From contig NZ_JBFEFG010000281.1 in the NCBI RefSeq assembly GCF_040718835.1, positions 806,001-870,000 of the forward strand: a DNA stretch of 64,000 nucleotides. The letters run 5' to 3'. This document shows positions 42,824 through 51,543 of this stretch, piece after piece (the first letter of the stretch is position 1; each line of letters opens with the position of its first letter). Position numbers and translations under genes: made by a program. The DNA is from Bremerella sp. JC817 (lineage in GTDB: Bacteria; Planctomycetota; Planctomycetia; Pirellulales; Pirellulaceae). Under the pieces are notes generated by a model. The model worked only from the letters and a program-made list of their open reading frames with translations, had not been told where the DNA came from and made no database searches.

Positions 42824-44758
42824 ATGGAACTCTTGCAAGCTGCTCATCCTTGGATTGCCATCGGCACGACCGTGGCAGTATTTCTGGCGATCCAGTTTGC
42901 TCGACGGGTTCCGGTCGACCTGCTGTTTTTGCTTGCCTTGTGCGCCGTCACCCTGCTGGGCCTGATCACTCCGACGATGGCGATCAGCGGGTTCTCGAGT
43001 CGCGCGGTGATTGCCATCAGCGCGCTGTTGGTCGTCTCGGCAGGGCTTCGTAAGACAGGGGTTCTCGATTGGATCGGTTCCAAGATCCTAGGCAACGCGA
43101 ACAACGAACGCTCGGCCCTGATGCGGCTGACAGGCCCCATCGTCGTTTCAGCCGCCTTCGTGCTCAACACTGCCCTGGTCGCCATGATGATGCCGGTCAT
43201 TCTTGACTGGTGCCGTCAGCGCAACCTTTCCCCTTCCAAACTGCTGCTTCCGCTAAGCTACCTGACCATACTCGGCGGCGTCTGCACCTTGATTGGCACA
43301 AGCACCACGCTGGTGGTGAATGAGAAACTACGCGACAGCGTGGCGATTGTCGAAGCGGAAATTGCTTCGCTCGAAACGCAGATCGCCAAAGCGACCGAAG
43401 AGCAACGTCCAGAACTCGAACTTCAACTCGCCAAACGTCGCCAGGTTCTGCCGAACGTTCAGCCAATGGGCTTTTTCGAGATTAGCTGGATCGGGGTTCC
43501 TTGCGCCTTGGTTGGCAGTTTGTACATGCTGCTCATCGGGCAACGCTTCCTGCCTGGCAAGCAGGACATCATGGAACAACTCGGGGATCAGCAGCGAGAG
43601 TACCTCGTCGAAATGCAGGTCCAGCCTGATTGCCCATTGATTGACAAAACGGTCGAGGCCGCTGGTCTACGTAATCTGCATGGCTTGTTTCTGATTGAAA
43701 TCGATCGCGATGGCGACATCATCACGCCAGTTACCCCGCGCGACTTTGTTCGTGCCGGCGACCGCCTGGTGTTTACCGGGCTGGTGAATACGATCGTCGA
43801 TCTCGAGAAGATCCCTGGGCTGATCCCGGCAGCCGATCGAACGTACGAGTTCCATCCGCAGTCGCGTGTTCAACGACACTTGACCGAAGTGGTGCTCTCC
43901 CCTTCTTCGCCGCTGATTGGTACCACGGTCCGCAAAGCGAACTTCCGTCAGCTTTACAACGCCGCAGTTGTCGCCGTGCATCGCAATGGCCAGCGTTTGC
44001 CGAACAAGATCGGTAACATTGTGCTGGAAATCGGGGACACGCTTCTGCTGCAAACTCGCAGCGACTTTATCGTTCAGCATCGCAACAATCGCGACTTCTA
44101 TCTGGTCAGCAGTGTCGACGATGCCGAGCCACGTCGTCACGATCGAGCCTTGCTCTCGGGCGGGCTGATGATCGTTTTGATCGCGTGGCTCTGCTTGACC
44201 AGTTTGTTCTCCGGCTTCGAGTTCGCCGGAGGCTTCGGCAGTCCGGCGATTGCCGCCGTGACGATCGCGGCATTGATGATCCTGACGCAGTGCTTGTCGG
44301 CATCGGAAGCGCGAAGTGCTCTCGATATTCAAGTCATTGTGACCATCGCTGCCGCTCTTGGCCTGGGCAATGCCCTGTGGGAAAGTGGCGCGGCGCAGAT
44401 GATCGCGGAAGCGCTGGTCTCTGCCGTCGGATCGAATCCATGGGTGCTGCTGGTGGTGATCTACTTGATGACGGTAATCTTCACCGAAACGATCACCAAC
44501 ACGGCGGTCGCCGCGCTGCTGCTTCCGATTGCCGTGGCCATTGGCCAGCAAGGCGATTTGAACCCTCGTCCTTTCATCATGGCGATCGCGATTGGGGCCT
44601 CGATGGCGTTCCTCACCCCGATCGGCTATCAGACCAACCTCATGGTGATGGGGCCTGGTGGTTATACGCCTCGAGACTATCTGAAGTCTGGTCTGCCGTT
44701 GGCGGTTCTGATCGCGATCACCGCAATGACACTGATCCCCCGCATCTGGTCGTTTTAG
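42824..44758 (+). CDS. SLC13/DASS-type transporter with two RCK_C domains
   Basis: A 644-residue permease of the DASS (divalent anion:Na+) type. About five helices in the first ~180 residues include FSSRAVIAISALLVVSAGLRKTGVLDWIG and the hairpin VLNTALVAMMMPVILDW. Then LTILGGVCTLIGTSTTLVVN gives the classical S-N-T/S-T-T-like motif. A charged insert with two RCK_C (TrkA-C-like) domains covers ~260-430 (LVEMQVQPDCPLIDKTVEAAGL; TEVVLSPSSPLIGTTVRKANF). The second helical half carries TETITNTAVAALLLPIAVAI and the P-I-G-Y-Q-T-N loop. Such RCK_C-containing SLC13 proteins are thought to move sulfate or organic acids; the substrate cannot be read. No strong ribosome site is visible at ATG 42824. Confidence 0.88.
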   Translation: MELLQAAHPWIAIGTTVAVFLAIQFARRVPVDLLFLLALCAVTLLGLITPTMAISGFSSRAVIAISALLVVSAGLRKTGVLDWIGSKILGNANNERSALMRLTGPIVVSAAFVLNTALVAMMMPVILDWCRQRNLSPSKLLLPLSYLTILGGVCTLIGTSTTLVVNEKLRDSVAIVEAEIASLETQIAKATEEQRPELELQLAKRRQVLPNVQPMGFFEISWIGVPCALVGSLYMLLIGQRFLPGKQDIMEQLGDQQREYLVEMQVQPDCPLIDKTVEAAGLRNLHGLFLIEIDRDGDIITPVTPRDFVRAGDRLVFTGLVNTIVDLEKIPGLIPAADRTYEFHPQSRVQRHLTEVVLSPSSPLIGTTVRKANFRQLYNAAVVAVHRNGQRLPNKIGNIVLEIGDTLLLQTRSDFIVQHRNNRDFYLVSSVDDAEPRRHDRALLSGGLMIVLIAWLCLTSLFSGFEFAGGFGSPAIAAVTIAALMILTQCLSASEARSALDIQVIVTIAAALGLGNALWESGAAQMIAEALVSAVGSNPWVLLVVIYLMTVIFTETITNTAVAALLLPIAVAIGQQGDLNPRPFIMAIAIGASMAFLTPIGYQTNLMVMGPGGYTPRDYLKSGLPLAVLIAITAMTLIPRIWSF

Positions 44759-45129
44759 TTCTGCGATCCGGCCGCCTACCCTTGTATGGGCGGTTGCGGC
44801 TCGCTCGGACCGTAATCTGGAAATCCGTGCAGGCCGAGTAAATCTCGCTAATCAACCCCTACGGATTAACTCGTGGCAACGCTTGCCCTTCCCTCTGCGT
44901 AAGGGGGAGAGGCGGTCCATTAGTATGAGTAACCGATACTTTTATGGATTTTCACTAGCTGATATCTCGAGTTGTTGTTACAAAAAATTAGGAAGTGTAA
45001 CGTCTCTGAGAATTCTTGTCCGCGGTCCGAACATCAGAGCTGCTTACCGATTCGCCCCATGAATCGCTCCCTACTCTTCATCATGCAGCCCTTGCGACCT
45101 CTATTCCAATTCATCCTCTGGAAGACGCT
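44759..45129. other. Intergenic region with imperfect hairpin upstream of a DUF1559 gene
   Basis: About 370 bases without a gene. An imperfect 12-bp hairpin (GCCCTTCCCTCT at 44885-44896 against AGGGGGAGAGGC at 44902-44913, one mismatch and two G-T pairs) and a 7-bp stem after the permease stop (CCGCCTA 44772-44778 against TGGGCGG 44787-44793) are the only structures I noticed. Either could end the permease transcript. No promoter is assigned. Confidence 0.4.
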
Positions 45130-46041
45130 ATGTATTCGAAGTCGAACCGCACCGGTTTTACGCTGGTGGAATTGCTCGTGGTTATTGCCATCATTGGTGT
45201 GTTGATCGCCCTGCTGTTGCCGGCTGTGCAGCAAGCCCGGGAAGCGGCTCGCCGGATGTCGTGCTCGAACAATCAAAAGCAATTGGGCCTGGCACTGCAC
45301 AACTATCACGACACGCACGGCACCTTCCCGCCGATGATCATCCTGCCCGATCCAGCCACCGCACCCGCATGGGGCTGGAGTGCGTTAGTTCTGCCAATGC
45401 TCGAGCAAGGCAACGTCCACGAGTCGTTGCAGGTTGGGCGATTGTCGCTGAGCGCTTCTGCCGCCACGACCGAAGGGCAGACGATTTTGAATCAAAGCCT
45501 CGATGCGTTTAAGTGTCCTTCGGATGCTCGATCGGTCGAAGCTTCGCCCCGTTCGGTCTCTGGTGTTGCCTTAGGCCTGTCGAGCTATCCTGGCGTCAAC
45601 GGAATCGGCCCGCGCGCTTACTACCGCGATCAAGGCAACCAGGTAAACGCTTCCGGTATCTTCAACGAACGCAACAAAGGGTGTGGCTTCCGCGACATCA
45701 CCGACGGTTCATCCAACACCATGATGATCGGCGAACGCCACTACAAGCTGCCTTACAACACGAACGATACCTACACGCTGTGGGCCGGTACGACCAACGC
45801 CAGCATGCACGACAGCGGTTACTACGGCTCGATGGAAGTCGCCGGAACGACCGGCTATCCGATGAATGAAGTCGACGCCACCAACTGGCAGTATCGACAC
45901 TGGTTCAGCAGTCTTCACCCAGGTGGAGCGATGTTTGCTTTTGGCGATGGCAGCGTTCATTTCCTCAGCGAAACGATCGACCAGACCACCTATCGCAATC
46001 TGGCCAATCGTTACGACGGCCAGACGCTAGGCGAATACTAA
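45130..46041 (+). CDS. DUF1559 prepilin-like protein (cassette 1)
   Basis: A 303-residue protein with type IV pilin-like N-terminus: RTG followed by [20 protein letters not shown], Glu at +5, then the DUF1559 hallmark QQAREAARRMSCSNNQKQLGLALHNYHDTHGTFPP. The body is a large beta-rich domain (CPSDARSVEASP, RDITDGSSNTMMIGERHYKL) and ends with LHPGGAMFAFGDGSVHFLSETID, the family C-terminal signature. DUF1559 is expanded in planctomycetes; its function is unknown and pseudopilin-like export is assumed. ATG 45130 begins the prepilin leader MYSKSNR. A small lipoprotein gene follows 28 bases later. Confidence 0.9.
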   Translation: MYSKSNRTGFTLVELLVVIAIIGVLIALLLPAVQQAREAARRMSCSNNQKQLGLALHNYHDTHGTFPPMIILPDPATAPAWGWSALVLPMLEQGNVHESLQVGRLSLSASAATTEGQTILNQSLDAFKCPSDARSVEASPRSVSGVALGLSSYPGVNGIGPRAYYRDQGNQVNASGIFNERNKGCGFRDITDGSSNTMMIGERHYKLPYNTNDTYTLWAGTTNASMHDSGYYGSMEVAGTTGYPMNEVDATNWQYRHWFSSLHPGGAMFAFGDGSVHFLSETIDQTTYRNLANRYDGQTLGEY

Positions 46042-46069
46042 GACCGACGAGCTATCAGGAGCATTGTTG

Positions 46070-46495
46070 ATGAAAAGCGTTTGCATTCCCCTGCTCTTCA
46101 GCCTGGTGGTTTTGTTGGGATGCTCGAGCGGAAAGCCGGACCTCGACTTTGGCGAGGTCCGCGGCACGGTGCAGCTACAAGGCACGCCGTTGCCGCACGC
46201 AACCGTTCGTTTTCAACCTTCCAGCGGCCGACCTTCGTACGGCAAGACGAACGAAGCAGGCGAGTTCACGCTGAAATTTATGGGGCGTGAATGGGGAGCG
46301 TTGGTGGGGGACCATCAAGTTGCGATCACGACCGAAGACCGCATCGAAGATCCCACCACCGGCGAGGCTCGCTGGCAGAAAGAAATCTTGCCAGCCAGGT
46401 ACAATACCGAGACCACGCTGACCGCCACGGTCGAACCTGGCGACAACGTGTTTCAGTTTGAATTGGAAGAGATGAAGAAAGGTGCCCGCCGTTAA
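46070..46495 (+). CDS. Small lipoprotein with transthyretin/carboxypeptidase-regulatory-like domain (cassette 1)
   Basis: A 141-residue lipoprotein: signal peptide ending VVLLGC. The mature part is a single Ig-like/transthyretin-like beta-sandwich: GTVQLQGTPLPHATVRFQP, the characteristic TNEAGEFTLKF, and the C-terminal strand ARYNTETTLTATVEPG then FQFELEE. Similar short lipoproteins pair with DUF1559 genes at two other places in this window. The start at 46070 is the ATG before a lysine (MKSVCIPLL); a TTG upstream exists. It ends in a TTAA that also supplies the stop codon of the convergent VOC gene. Confidence 0.82.
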   Translation: MKSVCIPLLFSLVVLLGCSSGKPDLDFGEVRGTVQLQGTPLPHATVRFQPSSGRPSYGKTNEAGEFTLKFMGREWGALVGDHQVAITTEDRIEDPTTGEARWQKEILPARYNTETTLTATVEPGDNVFQFELEEMKKGARR

Positions 46496-46923
46496 GGAAT
46501 CTGCAGGCTGCCATCTTCGTTGAATTCAAAAGCACCGGAGGCGACTTCCCACAGGTAGCCGTCCAGGTCCGAAAAATAGCCGGAGTAACCACCCCAAAAG
46601 GTGTCTTGCCCCGGCTTTTCAATTTTCGCCCCAGCAGCTTCCGCAGCGGCCAAGACCTGATCGACCTCTTCCTTCGTCCGAACGTTATGAGCCAAGGTAA
46701 TTCCGCCGAAACGAACCGGCGTACTTCCCTCGAACGCCTCACCGACGTCTTCAGCTAACTTGTCGAAGGGATACAAAGCCAAACTGGTTCCTTGGGTCTG
46801 GAAGAACACGACGCCCCGATCGCCGGTCCAAGTCGTCGGCAACCCGAGACCATCGCGATAAAACGCGAGCGAACGCGGCAAATCCTGCACACCCAACGTA
46901 ATCAGACTGATTCGCGGTTCCAT
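46492..46923 (-). CDS. VOC family (glyoxalase-like) protein
   Basis: A 143-residue protein with the vicinal-oxygen-chelate fold: RISLITLGVQDLPRSLAFYRDGLGLP at the start, VRFGGITLAHNVRTKEEVDQVLAAAEAAGAKI in the middle, and YFSDLDGYLWEVASGAF, the typical 'D-P-D-G-x-x-W-E' end. A second-half metal Glu is present; the first-half ligand His is not obvious (LITL), so a non-catalytic or differently metallated member is possible. Its stop codon lies within the TTAA that ends the convergent lipoprotein gene. Its promoter lies in the divergent leader of the VWA gene. Confidence 0.86.
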   Translation of the reverse strand: MEPRISLITLGVQDLPRSLAFYRDGLGLPTTWTGDRGVVFFQTQGTSLALYPFDKLAEDVGEAFEGSTPVRFGGITLAHNVRTKEEVDQVLAAAEAAGAKIEKPGQDTFWGGYSGYFSDLDGYLWEVASGAFEFNEDGSLQIP

Positions 46924-46969
46924 GATCCAAGGTTTCCTATCTGTCTAGATGCTTACCGTCGAGAAACGT

Positions 46970-47053
46970 GAAAAGACCACCCTAATGGCTCGATACGACG
47001 CAACGCAATCCGGGTTAACTTGGCCCGGCGGGTGGTCCGAAACTGGTCTTTTC
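46970..47053. promoter_or_regulatory. Leader region with competing inverted repeats
   Basis: GAAAAGACCA (46970-46979) pairs perfectly with TGGTCTTTTC (47044-47053), while the overlapping GACCACCC (46975-46982) pairs perfectly with GGGTGGTC (47030-47037). The two pairings share bases and exclude each other. The region is upstream of both the VWA gene (rightward) and the VOC gene (leftward). Could be an RNA switch, an operator or coincidence. Confidence 0.35.
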
Positions 47054-47119
47054 TGAAGGTTCTGACATAGAATAGAGCTGCCGGCAACCATTGCGAGAAG
47101 CTCGTCCGAAAGAGAGTGC

Positions 47120-50100
47120 ATGATCGATTACCAGATTTCCGTAGAACGACCGATCTATCTGGTGCTGCTCGCTCTGTTACCGATCATGTGGTGGATCTCC
47201 TGGGATGGTCTTTCCCTGGGCAATCGCGTCCGCTGGACGATCTCGAACGCCCTGCGCAGTTTGCTGTGCCTTTTGATCATTGGCGCACTCGCCGAAGTCG
47301 AACTGGTTCAAACCAACGATCGTTTGACGGTCATCTACCTGGTCGATCGTTCGCTCAGCATTCCGCCAGATCGCTTGGAAGAAGTGGTCGATTACGTTCG
47401 CTCGACCGCCAACGACTTTCGCCAGCCGGTCCCGGACGATCGCGTCGGCGTGATCAACTTCGGCGGCGACGCGGCAATTGAAATCCCACCTTGGTCAAGC
47501 GATCTCTTTCTGCGATCGCAGTCGGAATCACGCATCGATCCTCAGCAGACGAATCTTGAGGCCGCCTTGAAGTTGGCGCAAGCCGCCTTCCCGATCGATG
47601 CCGCTAAACGCATCGTGATCGTGACCGACGGCAAGCAAACGATGGGAGACGCCTTGGCCGCCGCCCGATCGCTGAGCGAGGCCGGCATCGGGATCGATGT
47701 GGTTCCGGTCACCAAGCAGGCCCGAGCCGAGGTTTCGGTTGAAAAGATCACGACACCGGCGACCAGCCGCGAAAAGTCTCCCTTCCAAGTTCAGGTGGTT
47801 CTGAACAACGATCCCGGTAATCACTGGGACGCCGAAGCGAAAAAGAAGCCTGTCCCAGGGAAGCTGCGCGTGGTTCGCTCGGGCAATGGGAACGAGCAAG
47901 TCGTCGTCGAACAAGCGATCGAGTTGCCCCCTGGCATTCGCGTCTTCTCGTTCCAGGACCAACTTCCTGATGGTGGCTTCTACTCCTACCAGGCCGAGTT
48001 CACTCCGGATGCCGCCGGCCTGGATGGGTTTACGCAAAATAACCGCGCAACATCGTTCACCCACATCGAGTCGACCGGTCAGGTTCTATTGATTGTCGAT
48101 TCAACGCGTCCTGACGAGTTCGATGACTTCGCGAACATGCTGCGGGCCAACAACCTGAAGGTCACCATTCAGACCAGTGATCAGTTGTTCTCAAATCTGA
48201 CCGACTTGCAGCCTTACGATGTCGTGGTGCTTGGCAACGTCGCCCGTAGCAGTGGCGACTCGCAATCGATTACCGCGTTCAGCGATGCCCAGATGCAGAT
48301 CCTGGCGGACAACACTCGTAACCTGGGTGCCGGCCTGGTGATGCTGGGCGGCCCCGACAGCTTCGGTGCTGGCGGTTGGACCAACACGCCGATCGAAGAA
48401 GCGATGCCGCTCGACTTTCAGATTAAAGATGCCAAGGTTGTTCCGGTCGGCGCGTTGATGCTGGTGATGGACAAGTCAGGCTCGATGTCGGGCGAGAAGT
48501 TGCATTGGTGCAAAGCGGCGGCCCGGGAAGCCTTGCGAGCACTCGGCCCGCGCGACTACATCGGCGTGACCAGCTTCGACTCGGTCACCAGCCGAACGGT
48601 TCCGCTGCAGGAAGCGAAGAACCGTCCTTTCGTCACGCAGCTGATCAGTCGCCTGACAGCCGATGGGGGCACGAACTTGTTTCCGGCGATGGAAGATGCA
48701 TTCCGCCAGATGCAAAGCAACGAAGCCGCCGTCAAACATATGATTGTGCTGACCGACGGGCAGACCCCTGCGGCAGACTTTGGCAACTTGACGCAACAGA
48801 TCCGCAAGAGTGGCATCACCGTTTCTACCGTGGCGGTTGGTGCCGACGCCGACGTCGCCCTCCTCAACCGCGTCGCAGGTATTGGGTCTGGCAAGTTCTA
48901 TCGCGTGACATCCCCCAAGGCGATTCCACGCATCTTCATGCAAGAGGCCCGTCGTGTGGCTCGGCCGCTCGTGTTCGAGAAGCCGGAAGGCATGGTGGCT
49001 GAAATTGTCGATCAGCATGAGATCTTGAAGGGCTTCGGTGGCAGCCTCCCAGCGTTCTCGGGCTACGTGATGACGACACCGAAAGACAGTCCGCTCGTCG
49101 ATGTGCCGATCATCGCTCCGGAACCAGGCGGGCAAACCAACGCCCTGCTCGCAACATGGCAGTATGGTATTGGTCGATCGGTCTGCTGGACCTCGGACGT
49201 GGGGCAACGCTGGACGACCAATTGGACCGGCTGGGAAGGTCACGACAAACTGCTGCTGCAAATCATTCGCTGGAGCATGCGAAGCACGAGTCAGGCCAAG
49301 AACTACTTAGTCGCGACCGAGGTCAACGGTCAGCGGGTGAAGCTGATCTTGAACGCCCTGGACGACGACGGAAACTTCGTGAACTTCGCTTCGCCGCAGC
49401 TTAATGGCGTTGGCCCGAAGTCGGAGATGATCACTGCTGGTTTCCAACAAGTGGCACCAGGGCGATACGAGGCGGAATTTGAAGCCGAAAACGCTGGCCC
49501 ACACTTCCTGGCGGTTTCTCCCGAAGCAGGCAAGTCGCCGGTTCGCATCGGGATCAATGTGCAAAACGCTCAAGAGTTCCGCGATCGGAGCGACAACTTG
49601 CCAATGCTCGGCCGTCTCGCCGCACTGACGCCGCCCGGTGGCAAGCCTGGCGAAGTCTTCAATCTGGATATGACGCCCGAGCAGTTGGCTAACATCGAGA
49701 GTACCCCGTTCCGTCATGACCTCCCTAAGGCCAGCAGTCAAAGTCCTATCTGGTTTTTGATTCTGGTCACTTCGGCAGCGCTGTTTGTTGTCGACATTGC
49801 CAATCGCCGCGTGCTGTGGGGATTCGCCTGGGCGAACTCATTGTGGGCGAGGCTCCTGCATCGCCCTCAACCAGAAGCCCCGGTCATCGCATCGCTGAAC
49901 CGCTTGAAGGCCAAGAAAGAGAACCTCAGTCGCGAGTGGCTCAACACCTTCGAATCGCAGGTCGTCGACGAAACGCCATCGGCAACGACCACCGAAGATG
50001 CACCGACCGACGGGGCCCCCGCGACCACTGCCACATCGAAGCCGGAGCTGGGCACCGCGGATGAGAAGGGCTATCTCGATCGACTTTTAGACGCCAAACG

Positions 50101-50131
50101 TCAGTCGCGTCGTAAGGACGAAATCGATTAA
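47120..50131 (+). CDS. Large membrane protein with two VWA domains and a GATase1-like domain
   Basis: A 1003-residue protein. Two transmembrane helices lie at ~12-30 and ~45-62. The first VWA domain follows (VIYLVDRSLS, MIDAS at ~76-80) to ~220. A glutamine-amidotransferase-like region covers ~319-440 (VLLIVDSTRPDEF, YDVVVLGNVAR, GGPDSFGAGGW). A second VWA domain begins near 447 with DKSGSMSGEK (MIDAS intact) and ends near 640 (MIVLTDGQTPAADF). After a beta-rich part there is a C-terminal helix near 874-895 and a charged tail. This plan matches large membrane-bound VWA proteins of planctomycetes; the role is unknown. It is rightward and followed by a prenyltransferase-repeat gene. Confidence 0.88.
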   Translation: MIDYQISVERPIYLVLLALLPIMWWISWDGLSLGNRVRWTISNALRSLLCLLIIGALAEVELVQTNDRLTVIYLVDRSLSIPPDRLEEVVDYVRSTANDFRQPVPDDRVGVINFGGDAAIEIPPWSSDLFLRSQSESRIDPQQTNLEAALKLAQAAFPIDAAKRIVIVTDGKQTMGDALAAARSLSEAGIGIDVVPVTKQARAEVSVEKITTPATSREKSPFQVQVVLNNDPGNHWDAEAKKKPVPGKLRVVRSGNGNEQVVVEQAIELPPGIRVFSFQDQLPDGGFYSYQAEFTPDAAGLDGFTQNNRATSFTHIESTGQVLLIVDSTRPDEFDDFANMLRANNLKVTIQTSDQLFSNLTDLQPYDVVVLGNVARSSGDSQSITAFSDAQMQILADNTRNLGAGLVMLGGPDSFGAGGWTNTPIEEAMPLDFQIKDAKVVPVGALMLVMDKSGSMSGEKLHWCKAAAREALRALGPRDYIGVTSFDSVTSRTVPLQEAKNRPFVTQLISRLTADGGTNLFPAMEDAFRQMQSNEAAVKHMIVLTDGQTPAADFGNLTQQIRKSGITVSTVAVGADADVALLNRVAGIGSGKFYRVTSPKAIPRIFMQEARRVARPLVFEKPEGMVAEIVDQHEILKGFGGSLPAFSGYVMTTPKDSPLVDVPIIAPEPGGQTNALLATWQYGIGRSVCWTSDVGQRWTTNWTGWEGHDKLLLQIIRWSMRSTSQAKNYLVATEVNGQRVKLILNALDDDGNFVNFASPQLNGVGPKSEMITAGFQQVAPGRYEAEFEAENAGPHFLAVSPEAGKSPVRIGINVQNAQEFRDRSDNLPMLGRLAALTPPGGKPGEVFNLDMTPEQLANIESTPFRHDLPKASSQSPIWFLILVTSAALFVVDIANRRVLWGFAWANSLWARLLHRPQPEAPVIASLNRLKAKKENLSREWLNTFESQVVDETPSATTTEDAPTDGAPATTATSKPELGTADEKGYLDRLLDAKRQSRRKDEID

Positions 50132-50319
50132 GCCAATCCGCCCTGTCGATTGTCGCGACATGCCTGTCGTCCGGCGCGACATTCCCCCCAAGCCGCATCG
50201 AGAAAACGTTCGCCTGGCTACGGTGTTCAACGTATGGTTGCGTGGCAAAACCTAGCTGGCACGTCCTTTGCAAGCAAACTAAACGCGCGTTTGCAGGCAA
50301 CATCCGAGGAGAGATCGTC

Positions 50320-51480
50320 GTGAAATTCCCCCGTCGTACCTTGTTGATCACTTCCCCCATTTTGCTTCTGGCATTTACGACGTTGGCCACCGCGGCCGAC
50401 AGTCCGATTTCGAGCGATGCCCAAAAGAAGCTGGATGAGATTGTCACCAAGGGCATTCAATATCTCGAAAAGAACGGCCAGGCTGCCGATGGTACCTTCA
50501 CCATCAAAGCCGGTCCTGGGCTAACCGCCCTGGCGATCACCGGTGCCCTGCGAAATGGCAAGACGGTCGACGATCCGGTCGTGGCCAAAGGCTTGAAGGC
50601 CCTTGAAGGCTTCGTGAAGCCTGACGGTGGTATCTATGGCAATGGGCGCCTTCGCAATTACGAAACCTGCGTGGCGATGCTCTGCTTCAAAGAAGCCAAC
50701 AAGGATGGCCGCTACAACGAAACCTTGAAGAAGGCCCGAGCCTTTGTCACCGGTCTGCAGTATGGCGACGGCGAAGTCCCCAAGGATGACGTTTGGTTCG
50801 GCGGCGTTGGCTACGGTGGTGCTGGTCGCCCTGACCTGTCGAACACCGGGTTCCTGATCGAAGCCCTGATCGACACCGGTAGCGAAGCGGACGACGAAGC
50901 GATTCAACGAGCACTCGTGTTTGTTTCCCGCTGCCAGAACCTGGAAAGCAAGTTCAACACGACCGAATTCGCTGACAAGGTGAACGATGGTGGTTTCATC
51001 TACGAGATCCCACGCGAAAAGATCGATCCATCGACTTCGCCAGAACGCTACACCGAAAACGGTGGCATCCGTAGCTATGGTTCGATGACCTACGCCGGTC
51101 TGAAGAGCATGATCTACGCAGGCCTGACCAAGGACGACCCTCGCGTCAAAGCCGCGTCGGAATGGGCCAGCAAGAACTATAGCGTCGAAGAAAACCCAGG
51201 CATGGGTAGCGCTGGCTTGTTCTACTACTATCACACCTTCGCGGCTGGGCTTGGTACCGCTGGCATCGCCGAAGTGACCGATGCCGAAGGAAACAAGCAC
51301 AACTGGCGGGAAGACCTGATCTTCGAGTTGGCTAAGCGTCAGAACGAAGATGGTTCATGGGCCAACGAAAATCGTCGTTGGTTTGAAGACGATAAAAACC
51401 TCGCAACCGCCTTCGCCTTGATGGCGTTGTCGTACTGCGATGCCGACGTCGCCGCCGCTCCCGCTGCCGACGCGAAGTAA
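50320..51480 (+). CDS. Exported prenyltransferase/squalene-cyclase-repeat protein
   Basis: A 386-residue protein that I start at the GTG at 50320, since GAGGAG lies ~8 bases upstream and the signal peptide (FPRRTLLITSPILLLAFTTLATAA) begins there; homologous sequence does not extend further upstream. The mature part has the alpha/alpha-toroid repeats of prenyltransferase or squalene-oxidase-type proteins: GIQYLEKNGQAADGTFT, GPGLTALAITGALRN, KPDGGIYGNGRLRNYETCVAML, LSNTGFLIEALID, RSYGSMTYAGLKSMIYAGL, LAKRQNEDGSWANENRRW. No D-x-D-D cyclase motif is visible. A strong hairpin follows the stop. Its role is unknown. Confidence 0.86.
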   Translation: MKFPRRTLLITSPILLLAFTTLATAADSPISSDAQKKLDEIVTKGIQYLEKNGQAADGTFTIKAGPGLTALAITGALRNGKTVDDPVVAKGLKALEGFVKPDGGIYGNGRLRNYETCVAMLCFKEANKDGRYNETLKKARAFVTGLQYGDGEVPKDDVWFGGVGYGGAGRPDLSNTGFLIEALIDTGSEADDEAIQRALVFVSRCQNLESKFNTTEFADKVNDGGFIYEIPREKIDPSTSPERYTENGGIRSYGSMTYAGLKSMIYAGLTKDDPRVKAASEWASKNYSVEENPGMGSAGLFYYYHTFAAGLGTAGIAEVTDAEGNKHNWREDLIFELAKRQNEDGSWANENRRWFEDDKNLATAFALMALSYCDADVAAAPAADAK

Positions 51481-51495
51481 GTCAAATCTCCGTGC

Positions 51496-51522
51496 GGCCG
51501 ACCGGGCTCGCTCCGGTCGGCC
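51496..51522 (+). terminator. Strong hairpin after the prenyltransferase-repeat gene
   Basis: GGCCGACCGG (51496-51505) and CCGGTCGGCC (51513-51522) form a perfect 10-bp stem around a 7-base loop. Outer bases (AAATC and GGATTT) extend it imperfectly, and the next bases are TTGGATTTCT. It is a likely terminator, although the next gene starts 22 bases later. Confidence 0.7.
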
Positions 51523-51543
51523 TGGCGGATTTGGATTTCTGGA

